Part shown: positions 1 to 11,609 of the stretch, piece after piece
How the letters are laid out: the number at the start of each line of letters is the position of its first letter
How positions within the stretch are numbered: the stretch's first letter is position 1
Assembly (NCBI GenBank): GCA_013339765.2
Contig: CM023450.1
Coordinates: forward strand, 189,862,688 to 189,926,687
DNA from: Haemaphysalis longicornis
Lineage: Eukaryota > Arthropoda > Arachnida > Ixodida > Ixodidae
Length of the DNA: 64,000 nt
Direction: 5' to 3'
Program-made: the position numbers and the translations under genes
The notes under the pieces: model-generated
What the model was told of the DNA's origin: nothing
Seen by the model: the letters and a program-made list of their open reading frames with translations, nothing else
The model's database searches: none

Positions 1-1127
1 GAGACAGAGCACAGAGATTTAGAATCACACTTGAGAACAAATTCACGCCTTCAGCTTGAGAGAGCGAAGATGACGTACACATGCTGAATGGCAACCTCTA
101 GCGACCAGAATGGCAGAGTCATCATTGGCTTTTGGAGGAGGAGAACTTAAAAACTGCTAAATTATCTCAGAAAACTAAAGTCCTTATTGCGACACGAACG
201 AATGCGAAAGTGTGAGCAGTGGCGGGCACACCAAATTGGCGCAAATGTCGAAATTACCAGAAGGCTAGTGACATCCCCTCTTACCAGAAGCTAAAGATTG
301 ACAAAACAATAAAAAGGAAAGAAGCTTGAAGGCAACTAAGAAGCAGCTTGACGTGATAGATTTATGCACTCAGAGGGGAAAGAGGTAAAATCACCAACAG
401 CATGGACGAGATGATGATACTAGCAGAAAGGTTTTGAGCCGAATTCGAGGTGGACACGTTCGGCCATGAGAAAACACCATTATGAATAACTTGAATGCCG
501 AAGTACCAACAACCACTAAAAACGAGGTAGAAAAGGCACTCAAGGGCTTCAGGAGAGTAGGAGCTGCAGACGACGACGGAATAACCATAGATTTACAAAA
601 GATTAGGGGATGTTTTGATGGAAAACTCGCAAAATTATTCCCAGATTGCCTCAGGACTTCAAATGTACCCTCAGACTGGAAAAATATTAGCATAATTTCG
701 ATCCATCAGAAGGAAGGTTTAGGAGATATTAATAACTGCACATCGCTCATCCTACTCGGCTGTACACATTTTATTTAGCAAGGTATAATTACCGCAAAAG
801 CGACATCCAGATTACGAATATCCCAGAAAAGAGGAAGGTTTCAAAGAAGTATTTTCAACAACTGATCCCATTGATGTCGTCAGTCCAGCTATACGTAAAG
901 GTTTGAGTATAATAAACTCCCTATATTGCATTTATAGATTACAACAAAGCGTTTGGTTCTCCATACACCACTGCAGTACTAGGAGCATCGAAGGAATAGG
1001 AAATTAAGGAGACGGAATGCAGGGACAGATAACCCTTCACAAAAGAAGGTGATGTGTACAATCAAAAGAAGTCAGGCAAGGAGACGCTATCTCGTGCAAT
1101 ATTGTTTGCTGCTTGCCTTGAGGGGTA
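1..1127 (+). mobile_element. Decayed RTE-type LINE, reverse-transcriptase part
   Basis: Frame 482-778 encodes the start of a reverse transcriptase of the RTE type (the tick proteins often mislabelled craniofacial development protein 2-like). It has an AADDDGITIDL stretch, then KLAKLFPDCLRTSNVPSDWK and an IHQK block, in the order and spacing of the RT fingers region. Further RT blocks continue in other frames, including an IDYNKAF-like palm block near 930-955, so several frameshifts and stops are present. 1-450 has the purine-rich look of the linker before the RT domain. The 3' part runs into the duplicated block at about 1127. No endonuclease is visible, so this is a fragment and not a functional gene. 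Confidence 0.7.
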
Positions 1128-1204
1128 CTCAGTAAGATCGCAAGAACTCAACGACGCGAGTGAATGGAGAGTATATAGACACATGACATTTGCACGCATC
1201 ACTT

Positions 1205-1510
1205 TTTAACACGAAAGTGATGCGTGCACGAAGATTCCGGGACGCACGAAGATTTGCCATACGTCTTATCCGTCACGGCAACGAAGCACGCGGCCTGCAA
1301 AGGGTGCACCCACGCACATAGGGCTTCTTGCGGTGAAGCAACCTTTAGTACTAAAGAGTACGTTATACCTATAGGGTTCTTCGTTTTCGGGTTTTATATT
1401 TTAACGCGAAAGTGTTTCACGCCAGGATACACAAAGGTCTCACGGACGTCATACCCGTCACGTAAACGACGCCCGTACACCTACGCCGAAGTGACCTGCC
1501 AGCAGATCGT
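1205..1510 (+). repeat. Imperfect tandem repeat, copy A
   Basis: A segment of about 190 bp occurs twice in a degenerate form. Both halves share a TTTTAACACGAAAGTG-like start, a GGACACACGAAGAT-like middle and a CGTCTTATCCGTCA-like end. The same pair is seen in copy B at 35545-35850, where the two halves are more alike, so the tandem array predates the block duplication. The open frame through it reflects the repeat and is not evidence of a gene. Confidence 0.6.
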
Positions 1511-3455
1511 CGCTCGCCAAGCACACCCACAAGGCAGCCCCCGTCCCGCAAATAAGCTGCAGATTTCGCTGCACATCTCACTTTCGTGTTTCACTGATTC
1601 TTATGACAGAAGAACCAACCACAGTTTTTTTTTTCAGTGAATCAGAAGAACAAGTACAAGAAGTGCTTAAAGGAACTCGGCTGGGAAAGCTCTCTATTGG
1701 GATGAGAAACGAGAATGAAGAACTAGAAAGTAATGTGGAACACTCATAGAAAACCTCACCTTCAGAGTAGGTAATGAAATACTTGAAGAGGAAGAGGGGA
1801 GATGAACGTGTATTATAGCGGTCAAAGTTGTCTGGTTGACGGTGGAGTGGGGGACCTCTCTATACCGGGAAGCCCTGTTTCTTGGTGGCCTGTCTCGCCC
1901 CGTCTGAGAGATGTTGTCGGTGATCCGGGTTGGAGCTGGTCAACCGACCCTCCACACTGCTCCAATGAGGGGTTTGCATTTGGGGCAAGGAATGGTGTGT
2001 TGCAGCATTCCCACACAATGTTGTAGGGAGTGCCTGGCTCAATGCAGATTTTACGTTTGCACGTGTAAAAATTCTAATATATCGAGTGTATGTACTATGC
2101 GGAATTGTAAGGGGTGTATGATTTTGCCTAAATTGTACAGGTGTTTTCGTTCCGATCCAAATTACGAAAAAAAAAAGATCCAGCGTGGAATTAAAATTTA
2201 CAGTGCCCGTAAGCACTCCTTATTAGGCAGTGAACGAGAAAACATTAAAGTTCAGTTGTAGAAAGCTTATTCCGGTATTGTTGGCTCCGCTACGTTTCAC
2301 AGCTGCGGTTCATTTATAGGGTTCCGAACTCATCACCGTGTACACCGCGCTGATGAAGTTTGTAGTACAGTGTCGCAAAAAAGGCAGCGTGCTCATTCAA
2401 TGCTGTATAATCACGTGGCGCTTACAGTGACACATTTCCGGTGATACGAATGTGTCCTGTAGTTTACAACGGAATTCTTTTGCTTGTGCGACGCTTTTTT
2501 TTGCCCTTCCGGCTACCCATGAGTGACAGGCTTGGTCAGTTGCGCTCGTTATAAATGTGCGTATTCTGTATTAGCGGAAACATCTTTGCTTATTTTGTGT
2601 AATTACCATGCTCGAAATTTCCTGTAGTAGTGAATACATGTGTATTGCACACGCTTCGCCGTCGATGGCCACAACGCCTTCATTCGGTTCTCCTTTATGA
2701 CGGCTAGAAATATTGAACTGAGGTCTTCGAAAGGTCCCATGCTCACCTCATATTTCGGAGGATAGTGGTCCGGAACAGACCCGGCGCCAAATATACCCAG
2801 TATTGATTTCGATTAAATTAGTTACATTTTTATACACCCTTTCCTAGGAACTGTGTGTCCGCATTATAAGGACACACGGGAAACATAGCTTTCGCGGCCG
2901 TTGCAATGTGAAGTAACGGTAATTGTATACTCCATTGCCGCGGTCCTCGGTTTTATTTGACTTTCGAGGGTTAGGATTCTCGAACAGTACTTTGGCATTT
3001 TATATGTATCTCTTTTATGTGTATTTATTAAATCATTTATATTTTTGCTTTCATTTGTCTAATATTCGCAACCCAAAACCTTTCAGTTCTGCTTGATTGA
3101 AACTCGAAGAACCACTTCGCCGTTCAGGGCTGCCTTTCTTTTTATTTGGTAGTTTCCTGCGCTAAACCTTGGCAACGTCGCCAGAGCCGTATACGTTTGT
3201 TTGAAATATTCGTGATTGCTACTGTTAGATTTAACGAGTAAGACATCTTTTTTGAGACGTGTTAAGCCCATCATTTCATTATTCGGTTTGTTAGGTCTCA
3301 GTTCATTTAATCACAATTTTCTCGCGTGTATTACCTATGTGTTTCTTCCAATCCCCTTACCGGATATGTGTCACACAAGATGTAATCATCCGAATCGTCA
3401 TTCGTGGTTATTATTCGGGTGCATTATCATCAGCATAAGCAAAGCTCCCGTACAG
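1511..3455. other. No gene seen, block copy A
   Basis: Both strands show only short frames with no domain. The same sequence is in copy B (35851-42717 without its insertions). The site near 2833 is empty here but carries a TIR repeat in copy B, and the site near 3143 is the empty site of the copy B Gypsy element. Confidence 0.6.
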
Positions 3456-3540
3456 GACGACATGGGTGGTGCGGGCAATGTGGCCCGAGCCCAGCGGTCC
3501 CCGCCGCCGGCTCAACATCTGCGCGACCATCGTTCTACAT
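3456..3540 (+). CDS. Copy A of host exon a
   Basis: This 85-bp exon-like block is identical by eye to 42718-42802, while the bases around it differ between the two copies. A good acceptor (CCCGTACAG) precedes it and a good donor (GTAAGC) follows. All three frames are open. The frame compatible with the next exon begins after one base and gives 28 codons ending ICATIVLH, phase 0. The next exon in this copy (4998-5133) is frameshifted, so this copy may belong to a broken duplicate or to a poorly polished alternative haplotype. The product is not recognised. Confidence 0.45.
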
Positions 3541-4316
3541 GTAAGCACGTAAAATACGTTCCCCACCTTTTCTCCGAACAAGCCTCAGCCTCTCTCACCA
3601 AAAAATCCCCCCGCGGTGTACCTTAACTGAACCCAGCCAACGGACATGTGCGATGGTTTATTTACACTTAAAGGGAGATGATGTGCTGCGTATGCGCGTA
3701 TGTATGGTAGATTTGGTGCGTGTATGTAGGAGTCCTCAATGTGCTTTGCTGATTACCACTAGTAAGAAAGTTAATTATATATGTATGTTACGCACATAAC
3801 TAAACTAGGATTTCAATAACTTAGACCTCAGTTCTCTACTCTAAAGGACCGGCGTGGGCACCTTTCGAGGTGCAGACGACATAGACTTCCTTGTGTGTTG
3901 CATATAAAAATCCTGTGAGTGCTACTTTTGATTCCGCCACCCAAACCTCAGTTTGGTCGATGTCGGTAACTGGGGCCGGCGCGCGTTCATGAATAGAGGC
4001 AAAAAATTAAACACTCCTCCGTCTAACGATGACAATGGCTGAAACGCGAAGTTTTCTTGTGTGTGATTTAAATGGTGAACTGCCAAAGTCAAACCAACAA
4101 TGAATCGCAGAGGGTTGTACTTAATCTTTAATGGAGACACATATAAAAGAGATTGTCTTTATTGAATTGAGACTTTTTCACGATTTACATATTCCCACTT
4201 GCGTCAACGACTTTACACGAGCACAGAACGGCCTTTGGTTGCTGTGGTCGACAGTTAGAGTTTCTGCCGTCGTAACGCCACACAGCTTTCTTACAAACGT
4301 GAGTTTGCGATCCGGT

Positions 4317-4392
4317 TTGACCGTGTCGGAATAGCGCAATAGGATAGACATCGGCTTCATTACGCGAGCGACCCAGGTTCGGTTCCAACCAC
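4317..4392 (+). repeat. tRNA-derived SINE head, copy A
   Basis: The segment has an A-box-like TAGCGCAATAGGATAG and a B-box-like GGTTCGGTTCC at tRNA-like spacing, followed by a long poly-T run. It is present at the same place in copy B (43588-43665), so the insertion is older than the block duplication. It lacks a clean acceptor stem and is not a functional tRNA gene. Confidence 0.5.
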
Positions 4393-4997
4393 GAGCAGCG
4401 TTTTTTTTTTTTCCCTTCGGATGGTTGTGTAAAGCTGGCTTCACTGTCATGTGTTTTGCCGTGCGCCAGGCGCTAGCAGACTTACTGCGGTAGCAGTAAA
4501 ACCTAAATTCATTGTTAGGTGAAGTGTATAATTTCGCCTGTGTTTATCTAAGCTATCGTTCATCATCTTCGTCATAAGCCGCGTGGGCATTAAAGAAAGC
4601 ACACGGAGCAGTGGCTACCCCCCAGCAACATTCCGGTGGTTCCTCTACGGTGTCACAGAATATTGCTCGTGTTTTGGGGGGCCACCTACATAAGCCTCCG
4701 CCACGAAACATGACTGAGTGATTGTAGGAGGGCCTTTAGTTACGTGTGAACGTGTCACTGGAATATTGACGTGCGGTCAACGCAGTGATAACTACGTTTT
4801 AAATGCTGGCCCATATAACTTCACCCTGACCCCAACTCCGTCATTGTTGCGCGAAATGTGAAAAAGTTTTGAATATGACGGAGTGAATTACCAAATGCTA
4901 GTTGTTTGTTTCCAATTGAACAAATGTGTATTACGTTTTCATGGTCCTTTTTACTGAGCGCACGTCGTTGCTTTGTTGATTTTCCCCTTGCGCGCAG

Positions 4998-5133
4998 GTT
5001 GTGCTTCTTGCGGTGGAGGCTGCCGGTGGCAGGGGCTACTGGACAGACACCGAGGAGGCCGGCGTGCTTAAACAGGATCCGCGAACGCGCCCTGGTGGCC
5101 GGCATGGAGGCACGCCTAGCAGCGACACGAAGG
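4998..5133 (+). pseudogene. Frameshifted copy A of host exon b
   Basis: The acceptor CTTGCGCGCAG and donor GTGCGT match those of 44282-44418, and the first part of the frame is the same (LLAVEAAGGRGYWTDTEEAG). One extra T after GTGCT moves the frame. Two single-C losses follow, in GCACCGCC and AGCCGAC of copy B. All three differences are homopolymer-length changes, which is the usual pattern of long-read consensus errors but also fits pseudogene decay. If real, this exon cannot be translated in the frame that joins to the downstream exons. Confidence 0.5.
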
Positions 5134-6060
5134 GTGCGTGTCGGCCTTCGCAGTGAAAGCCGAAATATGGCAATCCCGCGCAAGGATCACTGACTGCAAT
5201 ACATCATTAATAATTAGCTTAAGCCTGGTCATAGTTAAGCCACTCCGCCTCTAAGCTTTTGCTCAGTATCGTCATATACGATGCATGCTCCTACGCATCT
5301 CAAGAAATCCTGCTGCGTAAGATAATAATGGAGCCGTAGTACCCTCAGAATCACCTATTACGTGGGTCGAAGTTTGGAAGAGGTGTGTCCACTTTGTTTC
5401 TAAGGCTCGGAAAGGTATTGTGGGGCGCAGTTTCGCCTTTTTAGGGTTTCCTCAAAACATTTTCTTATATAATACGTTTGGTATATATGGCATATTTTCG
5501 GGGCGTCCCTATGGCAACTCCCTGTTGTTGTACGTAAAGACGTTGAAGTTCACGGAGCATTTCTTCTCTGGACTCGGCAGTAAATCAAAAGCATTGATTA
5601 TTAGGCGCGAATCAAATACCTCCAAACGATATGTGTCGTCTCAGATCAGTGTTTAAAATTTGATATTAATTTCGGCCTAGCAGCCGAAGAAAAAGATCAA
5701 ACCCATTGCCATCCATGTGAAATCTGCTGTAACAGCGGAGTTGTGGTTCTTTTGCGTCAGCTTGAACGTCAAGAGCAGCACACCCGATAACGGCAACGCC
5801 GTCGCCCCGAAAATTATACGGCTCGCACGAATGGATGGGTAGGTAAACGCAATCGGCGGGAGGCTCCCCCCCCCCATTCTTTCCCCCTGTGCGCGACCCA
5901 GTTGCGGTGGCAAAACAGGCATTAACCCCGAAACCTGCATATCGGTAAATAGGCACTGAAGAGTGAATCTAAACACGTAACAAAACGTCCTGCGAAAAAA
6001 GAACTCTGTTAGGCAATGGCAAAACTTGCACGCATGCACTTAAAATCCAGTCAAGGATCA
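5134..6060. other. No gene seen, block copy A
   Basis: Intron-like sequence shared with copy B (44419-45353). It contains a poly-C run near 5868-5877 that is several bases longer in copy B. No frame looks coding. Confidence 0.5.
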
Positions 6061-6074
6061 TACCCACGAATCCT

Positions 6075-6317
6075 GATTGATGATTTGATTGTGGGGTTTA
6101 ACGCACCGACGCAACGCAGGCGATGAGGCGTGCCGTAGTGGAGGGCTCCGGATTAATTTTGACCACCTGGGGATCTTTAACGTGCGCCGAAATCTCGTAC
6201 ACACGGGCGTTTTTGCTTTTCGCCTCCATCAGAAAAGCGACCGCCGCGGCCGGGAATCGAACCCGCGACCTCGTGCTCAGCAGCGCAACGCCTTAGCCAC
6301 TGAGCCACCGCGGCGGG
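6075..6317 (-). mobile_element. tRNA-derived SINE (Ruka-like), copy A only
   Basis: On the minus strand a tRNA-like head has an A box complementary to 6297-6307 (TGGCTCAGTGG) and a B box complementary to 6253-6263 (GGTTCGATTCC). A tRNA-unrelated body follows, containing AAAGATCCCCAGGTGGTC and CCGGAGCCCTCCACTACGGC, which resembles the Ruka SINE described in Rhipicephalus. It ends in an AATCA-rich tail. The 14-bp direct repeat TACCCACGAATCCT flanks it perfectly (6061-6074 and 6318-6331). Copy B at about 45355 has the empty site with a single copy of this 14-mer. Such elements are transcribed by RNA polymerase III and moved by LINE enzymes. Confidence 0.93.
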
Positions 6318-7319
6318 TACCCACGAATCCTACCACATTCGTTAAATCCCAGTGCTCAATTCTCGTTCTGTCTCAGTTCGCACCTTCCAGCAGTGATGTC
6401 CCGTGCGAGCGATTTTCCCCTTTTCGGGGAATTAGCGGCTGTAATTACGGCCAAAAGCGAAAAAGGGAATCTTTAAAGATGCAAAAATTTTTAGGGGTCG
6501 TGGAGTAAACAGGAAAAATAAGTCAGTAAACGGGACCTCGCATCATTCATTACTTTGTTTTCTTTTTCAGTCACTTTAACACTTCGTCGGATTAATGTTG
6601 AAATGTCCGCAGTCTTGTTACCGCAAGTTAGAAGCATCCAAGACCGTTTCCAAACCAACTCATAAAACTGGCTGGAGCATATAAAACAGAATACTCCATG
6701 AGAAAGAGCTAGTCCAGAGTGAAGCGGCAGCAGCTGAAGGGCTGAACCTGTTCGCATGTGTTCCTGCGCAATAAACAAAAAATTATTTCGGGTGCGCTTT
6801 AGTCCGCGTGCGGTCAACAAGAGATGGCGCCAGCAGCCCTGGCGCTGAGCTATAATTGCCTGAATTACCCAAGGATGCCTTGTATTTTTTCACGCGAGCA
6901 ATTTTAACTTAGAGATTTAGCATGCAATGTAAGCATGATGTTACGTGCAAAACGTAATATGCATAGTCAAATTCTGCTGAATGGCACATGTTCTAGAATT
7001 TAGTCACGCTGAAACTTTGATTGATGGAATGGCGTCTGGGTACGCAAAGCTACCTAAAGTAGACATAGTTTGCGCTAGCTAACGCCCAAAACTTAACAGG
7101 ACCCCACGTAAATATCTATCAGCTGCAAGAAGAGAATGCTGAGAATTTTTGATAAACCTGCGGGAGAAAATGCTAAAAATAGCTCATTTCTGAACCCAGA
7201 AATGGGAATTTTTTTCCCAAGTGAGAAACATCACTGTCTTCCACCTTGACCTGTTACGATAGCGCTTGGTCTCTCTGTGGTACCATACACAAGGCGGACC
7301 GAAGGGGCCATAGACCCCC
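6318..7319. other. No gene seen, block copy A
   Basis: This is shared with 45354-46245. The minus-strand frame 6491-6820 (109 codons) is also open in copy B, but the differences between the two copies change residues, so nothing suggests selection on a protein. Copy A has about 100 bp near 7180-7315 that is missing in copy B. Confidence 0.5.
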
Positions 7320-7705
7320 TGCAATTTTAACAGCGGAGCGGTTTTTACTGGCAGTAAGTTTCCGGTTGCAACACGAAACACCAAGAAAATTCCGAGCCCT
7401 CGTGAGCGCGTACCTCGCGGAGACCGCCGAGCGTCTCCGTCACGCGCAGTTGCTTGAGCAGCAAAAAGAAAAAAAAAACATGAGGAGGAGCACAAACTCG
7501 GAGGAGCGAGAAAGCGCCCAGCACTTGTGTGCGCGTGCCTCGCGGTGACTGCCGAAACCCTGCTCGTGCAGTGGCCTTAGCAACAAAAAAAAAAGAACTC
7601 CAGCGCTGTTGTCAAGCGCTACTGCGCATGTAAAAAAATCCAGCGCGTAATGCTAAAGTTGAGAAGACACCCTTCTTGGGAGAAGTCACCGTGGCCGCCG
7701 CATTC
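7320..7705 (+). repeat. CTCGTGAGCG repeat family, copy A
   Basis: The block holds TTTTAACAGCGGAGCGG, then CCTCGTGAGCGCG, CTCGCGGTGACTGCC and TCCAGCG segments that recur in this order at 46246-46512 and, more degenerate, at 11610-11720, 12770-13210, 20400-20720 and 46800-47020. This copy has about 90 bp extra in the middle, where the CGTGCCTCGCGGTGACTGCC part is duplicated. No coding capacity was seen. It may be a non-autonomous DNA element. Confidence 0.5.
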
Positions 7706-9215
7706 TCTACACACAAAACACCAGTTAGCCTGAATGGGAGTTTCTTGGTTGGAATACGTCTTTTAAACTCCTCACGACAAGCGGCCTGCTCCCACGTGTG
7801 GTAGTATGATGGTGGAAAAACTGCCAGTTTACACCGGGGGCCACAAGCCGTCGTAAATAGGCGCATTTACCACGGTTTTACCTCTTTACAAAACGCAGTA
7901 TCTGGCTGTGATTACTGCGTTTGTCCTAATGGGAGTATTAAAAACTCCCACGCCACTTCCATTTCCTTCTCCTCCTCCTTCACCCCTTCCTCCTCTACGC
8001 GTCCTTGCAAAATGGCTGCCAGTTGGTGTCGTGTGTTGTGTGAGCTCCAGCGTCCCCGAAAATTTATTGCCAGTGTGAACTTGCGGCCGGACGAACGGAT
8101 GTGAAGTGCTTCCCAACAACCGAAGCTCGTTGCGAACATTGTGGAACCAGCCTGGACTGACGTGCGACGGACTGCAACGTCGCCTCCGTGTCACCGACCT
8201 TCGAGCCGACGGAATACGCCAGCGAGCCGACGCGAGGCCTAAATGCAGTGATCGCTGAGAGTGGCTCGTTAAAAACAACGCGGTTGTGCCTCTGCGAGGT
8301 GGTTGAAGGTAAGATTTTCACGTTTATTATTGTACGCAACATTTTGGGAGACTTTGTGCCCCCTTCTAGCGTCAAATAAACTCAACGTGTTTCCCGCGCC
8401 ACTGCACAGGCGATTCTCTCTCCGCCACTGGAGGTGAGCGTTGTGCGTGAAAGACGGCACCATGCCCGGAACGTCATTGGGGAGGCCGAACGGTGTGAAA
8501 GCAATGCGTATTTGCGCGGGTCTCGAGCAGAACACTCACTCATTCACACTCGCGAGCAGAATGAAAACTGTCCGAACTCTGAACGGCTGTTAGGTGTTTT
8601 TGTTAGGCTGTGTCTGTGGCTTACTGGCAAGCGAGGGTGAAGTTGGCCGGTCAAACGTCGCAGGAGGGCCGCTTTCTTGAGAAGTACGTGTGGTGCCAGC
8701 CGCGCCTGCTACGAGGAGGGTGACTGCCGCGTGCCGCCGGCGATTAATTGCTTTCACTGGAAAGGGAGAAGGTCGGGGCCCCGTGGGAGCTCTCCGTACG
8801 CTAGGCGCGTGTAACTATAACCAGCAAACGCCATTCGAGGGAGCATTCTGTAGAGTCGACGGACGACTGCTTATTTTATTTATTTTTTTTAGGGGGGCAC
8901 GGCGCAGGCGTCACACCGACCGAAATTTTTCCTTAACTTTCGGTGAGGGGAGAGAGGGGCAGTGCGGGAGGTAAAACCTGAAGCTCGTTCCCAGAACACT
9001 ACACGCAAGGAAAAGAGGGAAAGGAAGCATTTTGAGAAGTTGGTCGCCACAAGGGTCGCGCACCTTTTTGAACAGCAGAACACTTCGTTTTGACGAACTA
9101 GTGAGCGCAGGTGTCTCGGACAGAAGTGCAATTTTGCGTAGCTTTAACAAACATTCAGACATTACGGAAAGTTGGACACCAGAGTGACAAGTTCAGCGTC
9201 TTTACAGTGCCGTTT
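7706..9215. other. Unassigned GC-rich stretch
   Basis: No recognised protein or repeat. 8160-8310 is GC-rich and open on the plus strand, ending in a donor-like GAAGGTAAGA at about 8307-8316, so a 5' exon there is possible but unsupported. An AATAAA lies near 8374. Confidence 0.3.
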
Positions 9216-9233
9216 CTTTTCTTTTTTTTTTCA

Positions 9234-9423
9234 GGTCAGATGCCAATATGCTTATGTATTTGTTTACGCAGATTTAAAGCGTTTTGCTATCCCTCTAATG
9301 AATGTGCTGCTGTGGCTTCCAGAAGAACGTGCCAGGGGTGCGGCAACGTCAGCGTTTGGGAGGCAGGTGGAAGCAAACAAGCGCACCGACGACATGCTGA
9401 CCTCATGTTTGCAAATGGCTTAA
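9234..9423 (+). CDS. Possible terminal exon, unidentified
   Basis: A strong pyrimidine tract ending TTTTTTTTTTCAG (9221-9233) is followed by an open frame of about 62 codons ending in TAA at 9421-9423. AATAAA signals follow near 9561 and 9654. The frame includes YADLKRFAIPLMNVLLWLPE. An alternative frame is cysteine-rich, so the frame is not settled. I do not recognise the product. It could be the last exon of a host gene or of a DNA-transposon gene. No partner exon was identified before the N gap. Confidence 0.25.
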
Positions 9424-9709
9424 ATTTTTTTGTTGGAGTGTGTTGTAGTAGATAAAGTTCTTACCAAGATACCTTGTGTTCTCGATGTAGGTTTTGTGAT
9501 TCAGTGTTTTTATTGTGTTATTAACGTGTTCACACGTATATCGTATTCATGTAATTTATGCAATAAATTGACTGTGCAGAAATCAAACTTTTCACGTTTC
9601 GCCATTCAACGTTTGAAGCGGAAAAGACTAGAAATTACGTGATCCCCAACGAAAAATAAAAATGCGGCCTGTGCCCTTATTAAGAACTCCCAAATGAAGT
9701 AATAAATTC

Positions 9710-9809
9710 NNNNNNNNNNNNNNNNNNNNNNNNNNNNNNNNNNNNNNNNNNNNNNNNNNNNNNNNNNNNNNNNNNNNNNNNNNNNNNNNNNNNNNNNNNN
9801 NNNNNNNNN
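9710..9809. other. Assembly gap, 100 N
   Basis: Exactly 100 unknown bases, the usual placeholder for a scaffold join of unknown length. Order and orientation of 1-9709 relative to the rest therefore rest on scaffolding evidence that is not visible here. Confidence 1.
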
Positions 9810-10340
9810 GATTCTTGCGGAATATGCTAATCGGCTGAAGCTCCGCTACAGTTAAGAGATTAGGACAGGTGCAGGAGCCCTAAGATACAGTAATGTAGAT
9901 TTAGCGACATAAGAAGGATCTACAATGATACTGGTTAAAGCATATAAAACTATTACAGAGTATTAAGGGGTACTGAGAACGATTGAAAATAATTCACATG
10001 AAATATAACGTAATGTGGTAGCACACGGTATGGGATGAATTGAGAAAAATAAGGTAGGTAAGGATGTATGGGCATGGATTTCTCGAAGGATAATGTCAGG
10101 ATGCATCAGGTTTGATTTAGCGGAGTAGCCAGAATAGGAAAACGTGAAGTGGTTTGAGGACAATTAGGATAATTTAAGGTAGATAGAGAAGGATTAGAAT
10201 GGGTTAGGGTAAAATGGTGTAGGTTTGGTGGAGTCTAGATTGATTATTAGAAAATAGCGTGAAATAAGGTGAAGATAGTTTGAGATGGAGAAGGGTGGTT
10301 TAAGTTTGAAAGTGTAGATTAAGGTAAATTTTATCCAATT
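9810..10340. repeat. Purine-skewed degenerate stretch
   Basis: The plus strand is strongly rich in A and G with recurring GGTAGG, TTAGG, GATTAG and GGTTAG-like words and very little C. There is no regular period and no clean telomere array. It is low-complexity sequence beside a gap, without gene content. Confidence 0.4.
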
Positions 10341-11609
10341 AAGATATATTCAGCTGAATCTCTCAGTCAGACAGACTAACGTGGATAACGATATATGTAA
10401 ATAGGTTAATGCAGATCGGGGTTGGTGTACATGAATTGACTCTGCCGCGTCTCTGTACGGAAAGTGAATAGTGTACCTCGCCTGGTGCTGTACAGCACCG
10501 CTAGTCACCCGCATTGGCAGGGCGGAATGTCGTTGACGATTTCGTTCTGGCATTTCGACCAGGCGGAAACAAAGGGTGACTTCAAACCGCTGGGAAACAA
10601 ACCATAAAGCAGCGGCTTTCCGCACATCAATGGCGCCTACATGTGCTCCAAGCATTGCCAGTCAAATACTTTGCATAATAGGAATAATAGCGTAGCGCAC
10701 ATACCTCTTATGTGTACGCCTCAATCCTACGCGTGCATAAATGTAACACGACGGGCATATACCGCGGTGAGCATGATGCGTACGCACGTTTAAGGAGCTG
10801 ATTACCTTGTCTATTTTCTGATACAGTATCGGTATAGAGGAACAGTAGTTTTGTCATACAATTTTAGGTTAAGGCGGGCTTGGCCGTTTCTACCGAGAAT
10901 TAGCCACAACACAGGCGACACCAAAGTGTACATAATCAATAGACGCCGGAACTGCACCGATTTGAAATCCGCTGCAGTGTCTGCAAGACTTGTCGCCTGG
11001 TAGGAGCATGGCCAATGATTACACATATATTCCTCATCCTCCTATGCTTGCGTGATTGCTGTATAGCAGTGCATCGCAGCGTAAGCGCGGTACATCCTTC
11101 CGACAAATGTTACTAAATGCGCGCGCCCCGCAGCTGTAGCTTGATGAAGCAAAGCTTTCAGTCATCGCGCCTAAAAAATAACAATCGCTTACTATAGCTC
11201 CCATTATTAGTGAGGTATTAAGCGTTTTAGGTGGATTTCTTGGTTTCGGAAAATGTGTAACAAAGCACCTGTTTTGCGAAATAAGTACGCGATTTTTTTT
11301 AACGGCGCGCTTTGAACACAAGGCCGCCGCGCTTGCTAAACACCTGTCATGTGTCACGTCTCACGTGGCACGTCGTCGTGTCAAACCGGCACGAAGTCCA
11401 GCGCGCGCGCGGAACGTGCCATGTGAGAGTGGAACTACGTCATCAAAGTTTTACACAGCCGTTTACGCAAAAAAAAAAACACATATGCTCGTGGAATTTG
11501 CTTAGCTTTGGAAGCTTGGTGCAGGAACTTCACCGCCAGAGTTTGCAAGCAAGATGACCGTTGTAATTACCGCGCAGCTGGGCGCCGCTTGCGCATTGCA
11601 CCCCTCGGG
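10341..11609. other. No gene recognised
   Basis: Only short frames without domains. An imperfect inverted pair (CTCACGTGGCACGT near 11360 and ACGTGCCATGTGAG near 11414) surrounds a GC-alternating run. Confidence 0.4.

Larger units (their letters stand above)
1127..7705 (+). repeat. Copy A of duplicated 6.5-kb block
   Basis: This block aligns collinearly with 35462-46512 by eye over its whole length, including intergenic sequence, with scattered substitutions and many single-base homopolymer differences. Copy A lacks the TIR insert and the Gypsy element present in copy B, and carries one SINE that copy B lacks. Similarity starts at the shared CTCAGTAAGAT and ends at the shared CATTCTCTA. It contains copies of two host exons (3456-3540, 4998-5133). 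It could be a true duplication or an alternative haplotype contig, because it sits in the contig that ends at the N gap. Confidence 0.9.

Noticed and set aside
1224..1640. 138-codon plus frame with a repeated LTRKCF motif
   Set aside because: The apparent protein repeat mirrors a DNA tandem repeat; copy B differs in frame at its start.
3922..4140. Minus frame of 72 codons open in both copies (also 43192-43410)
   Set aside because: Replacement changes dominate and no domain or splice signals are present.
6241..6317. Possible tRNA gene on the minus strand
   Set aside because: A and B boxes belong to the SINE head; the body and target duplications show a retroposon.
6491..6820. 109-codon minus frame open in both block copies (also 45528-45857)
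   Set aside because: The few differences between copies nearly all change residues, so there is no sign of selection; shared openness follows from recent common origin.
9810..10340. Telomeric TTAGG array
   Set aside because: Words are scattered and irregular, without a 5-bp period.
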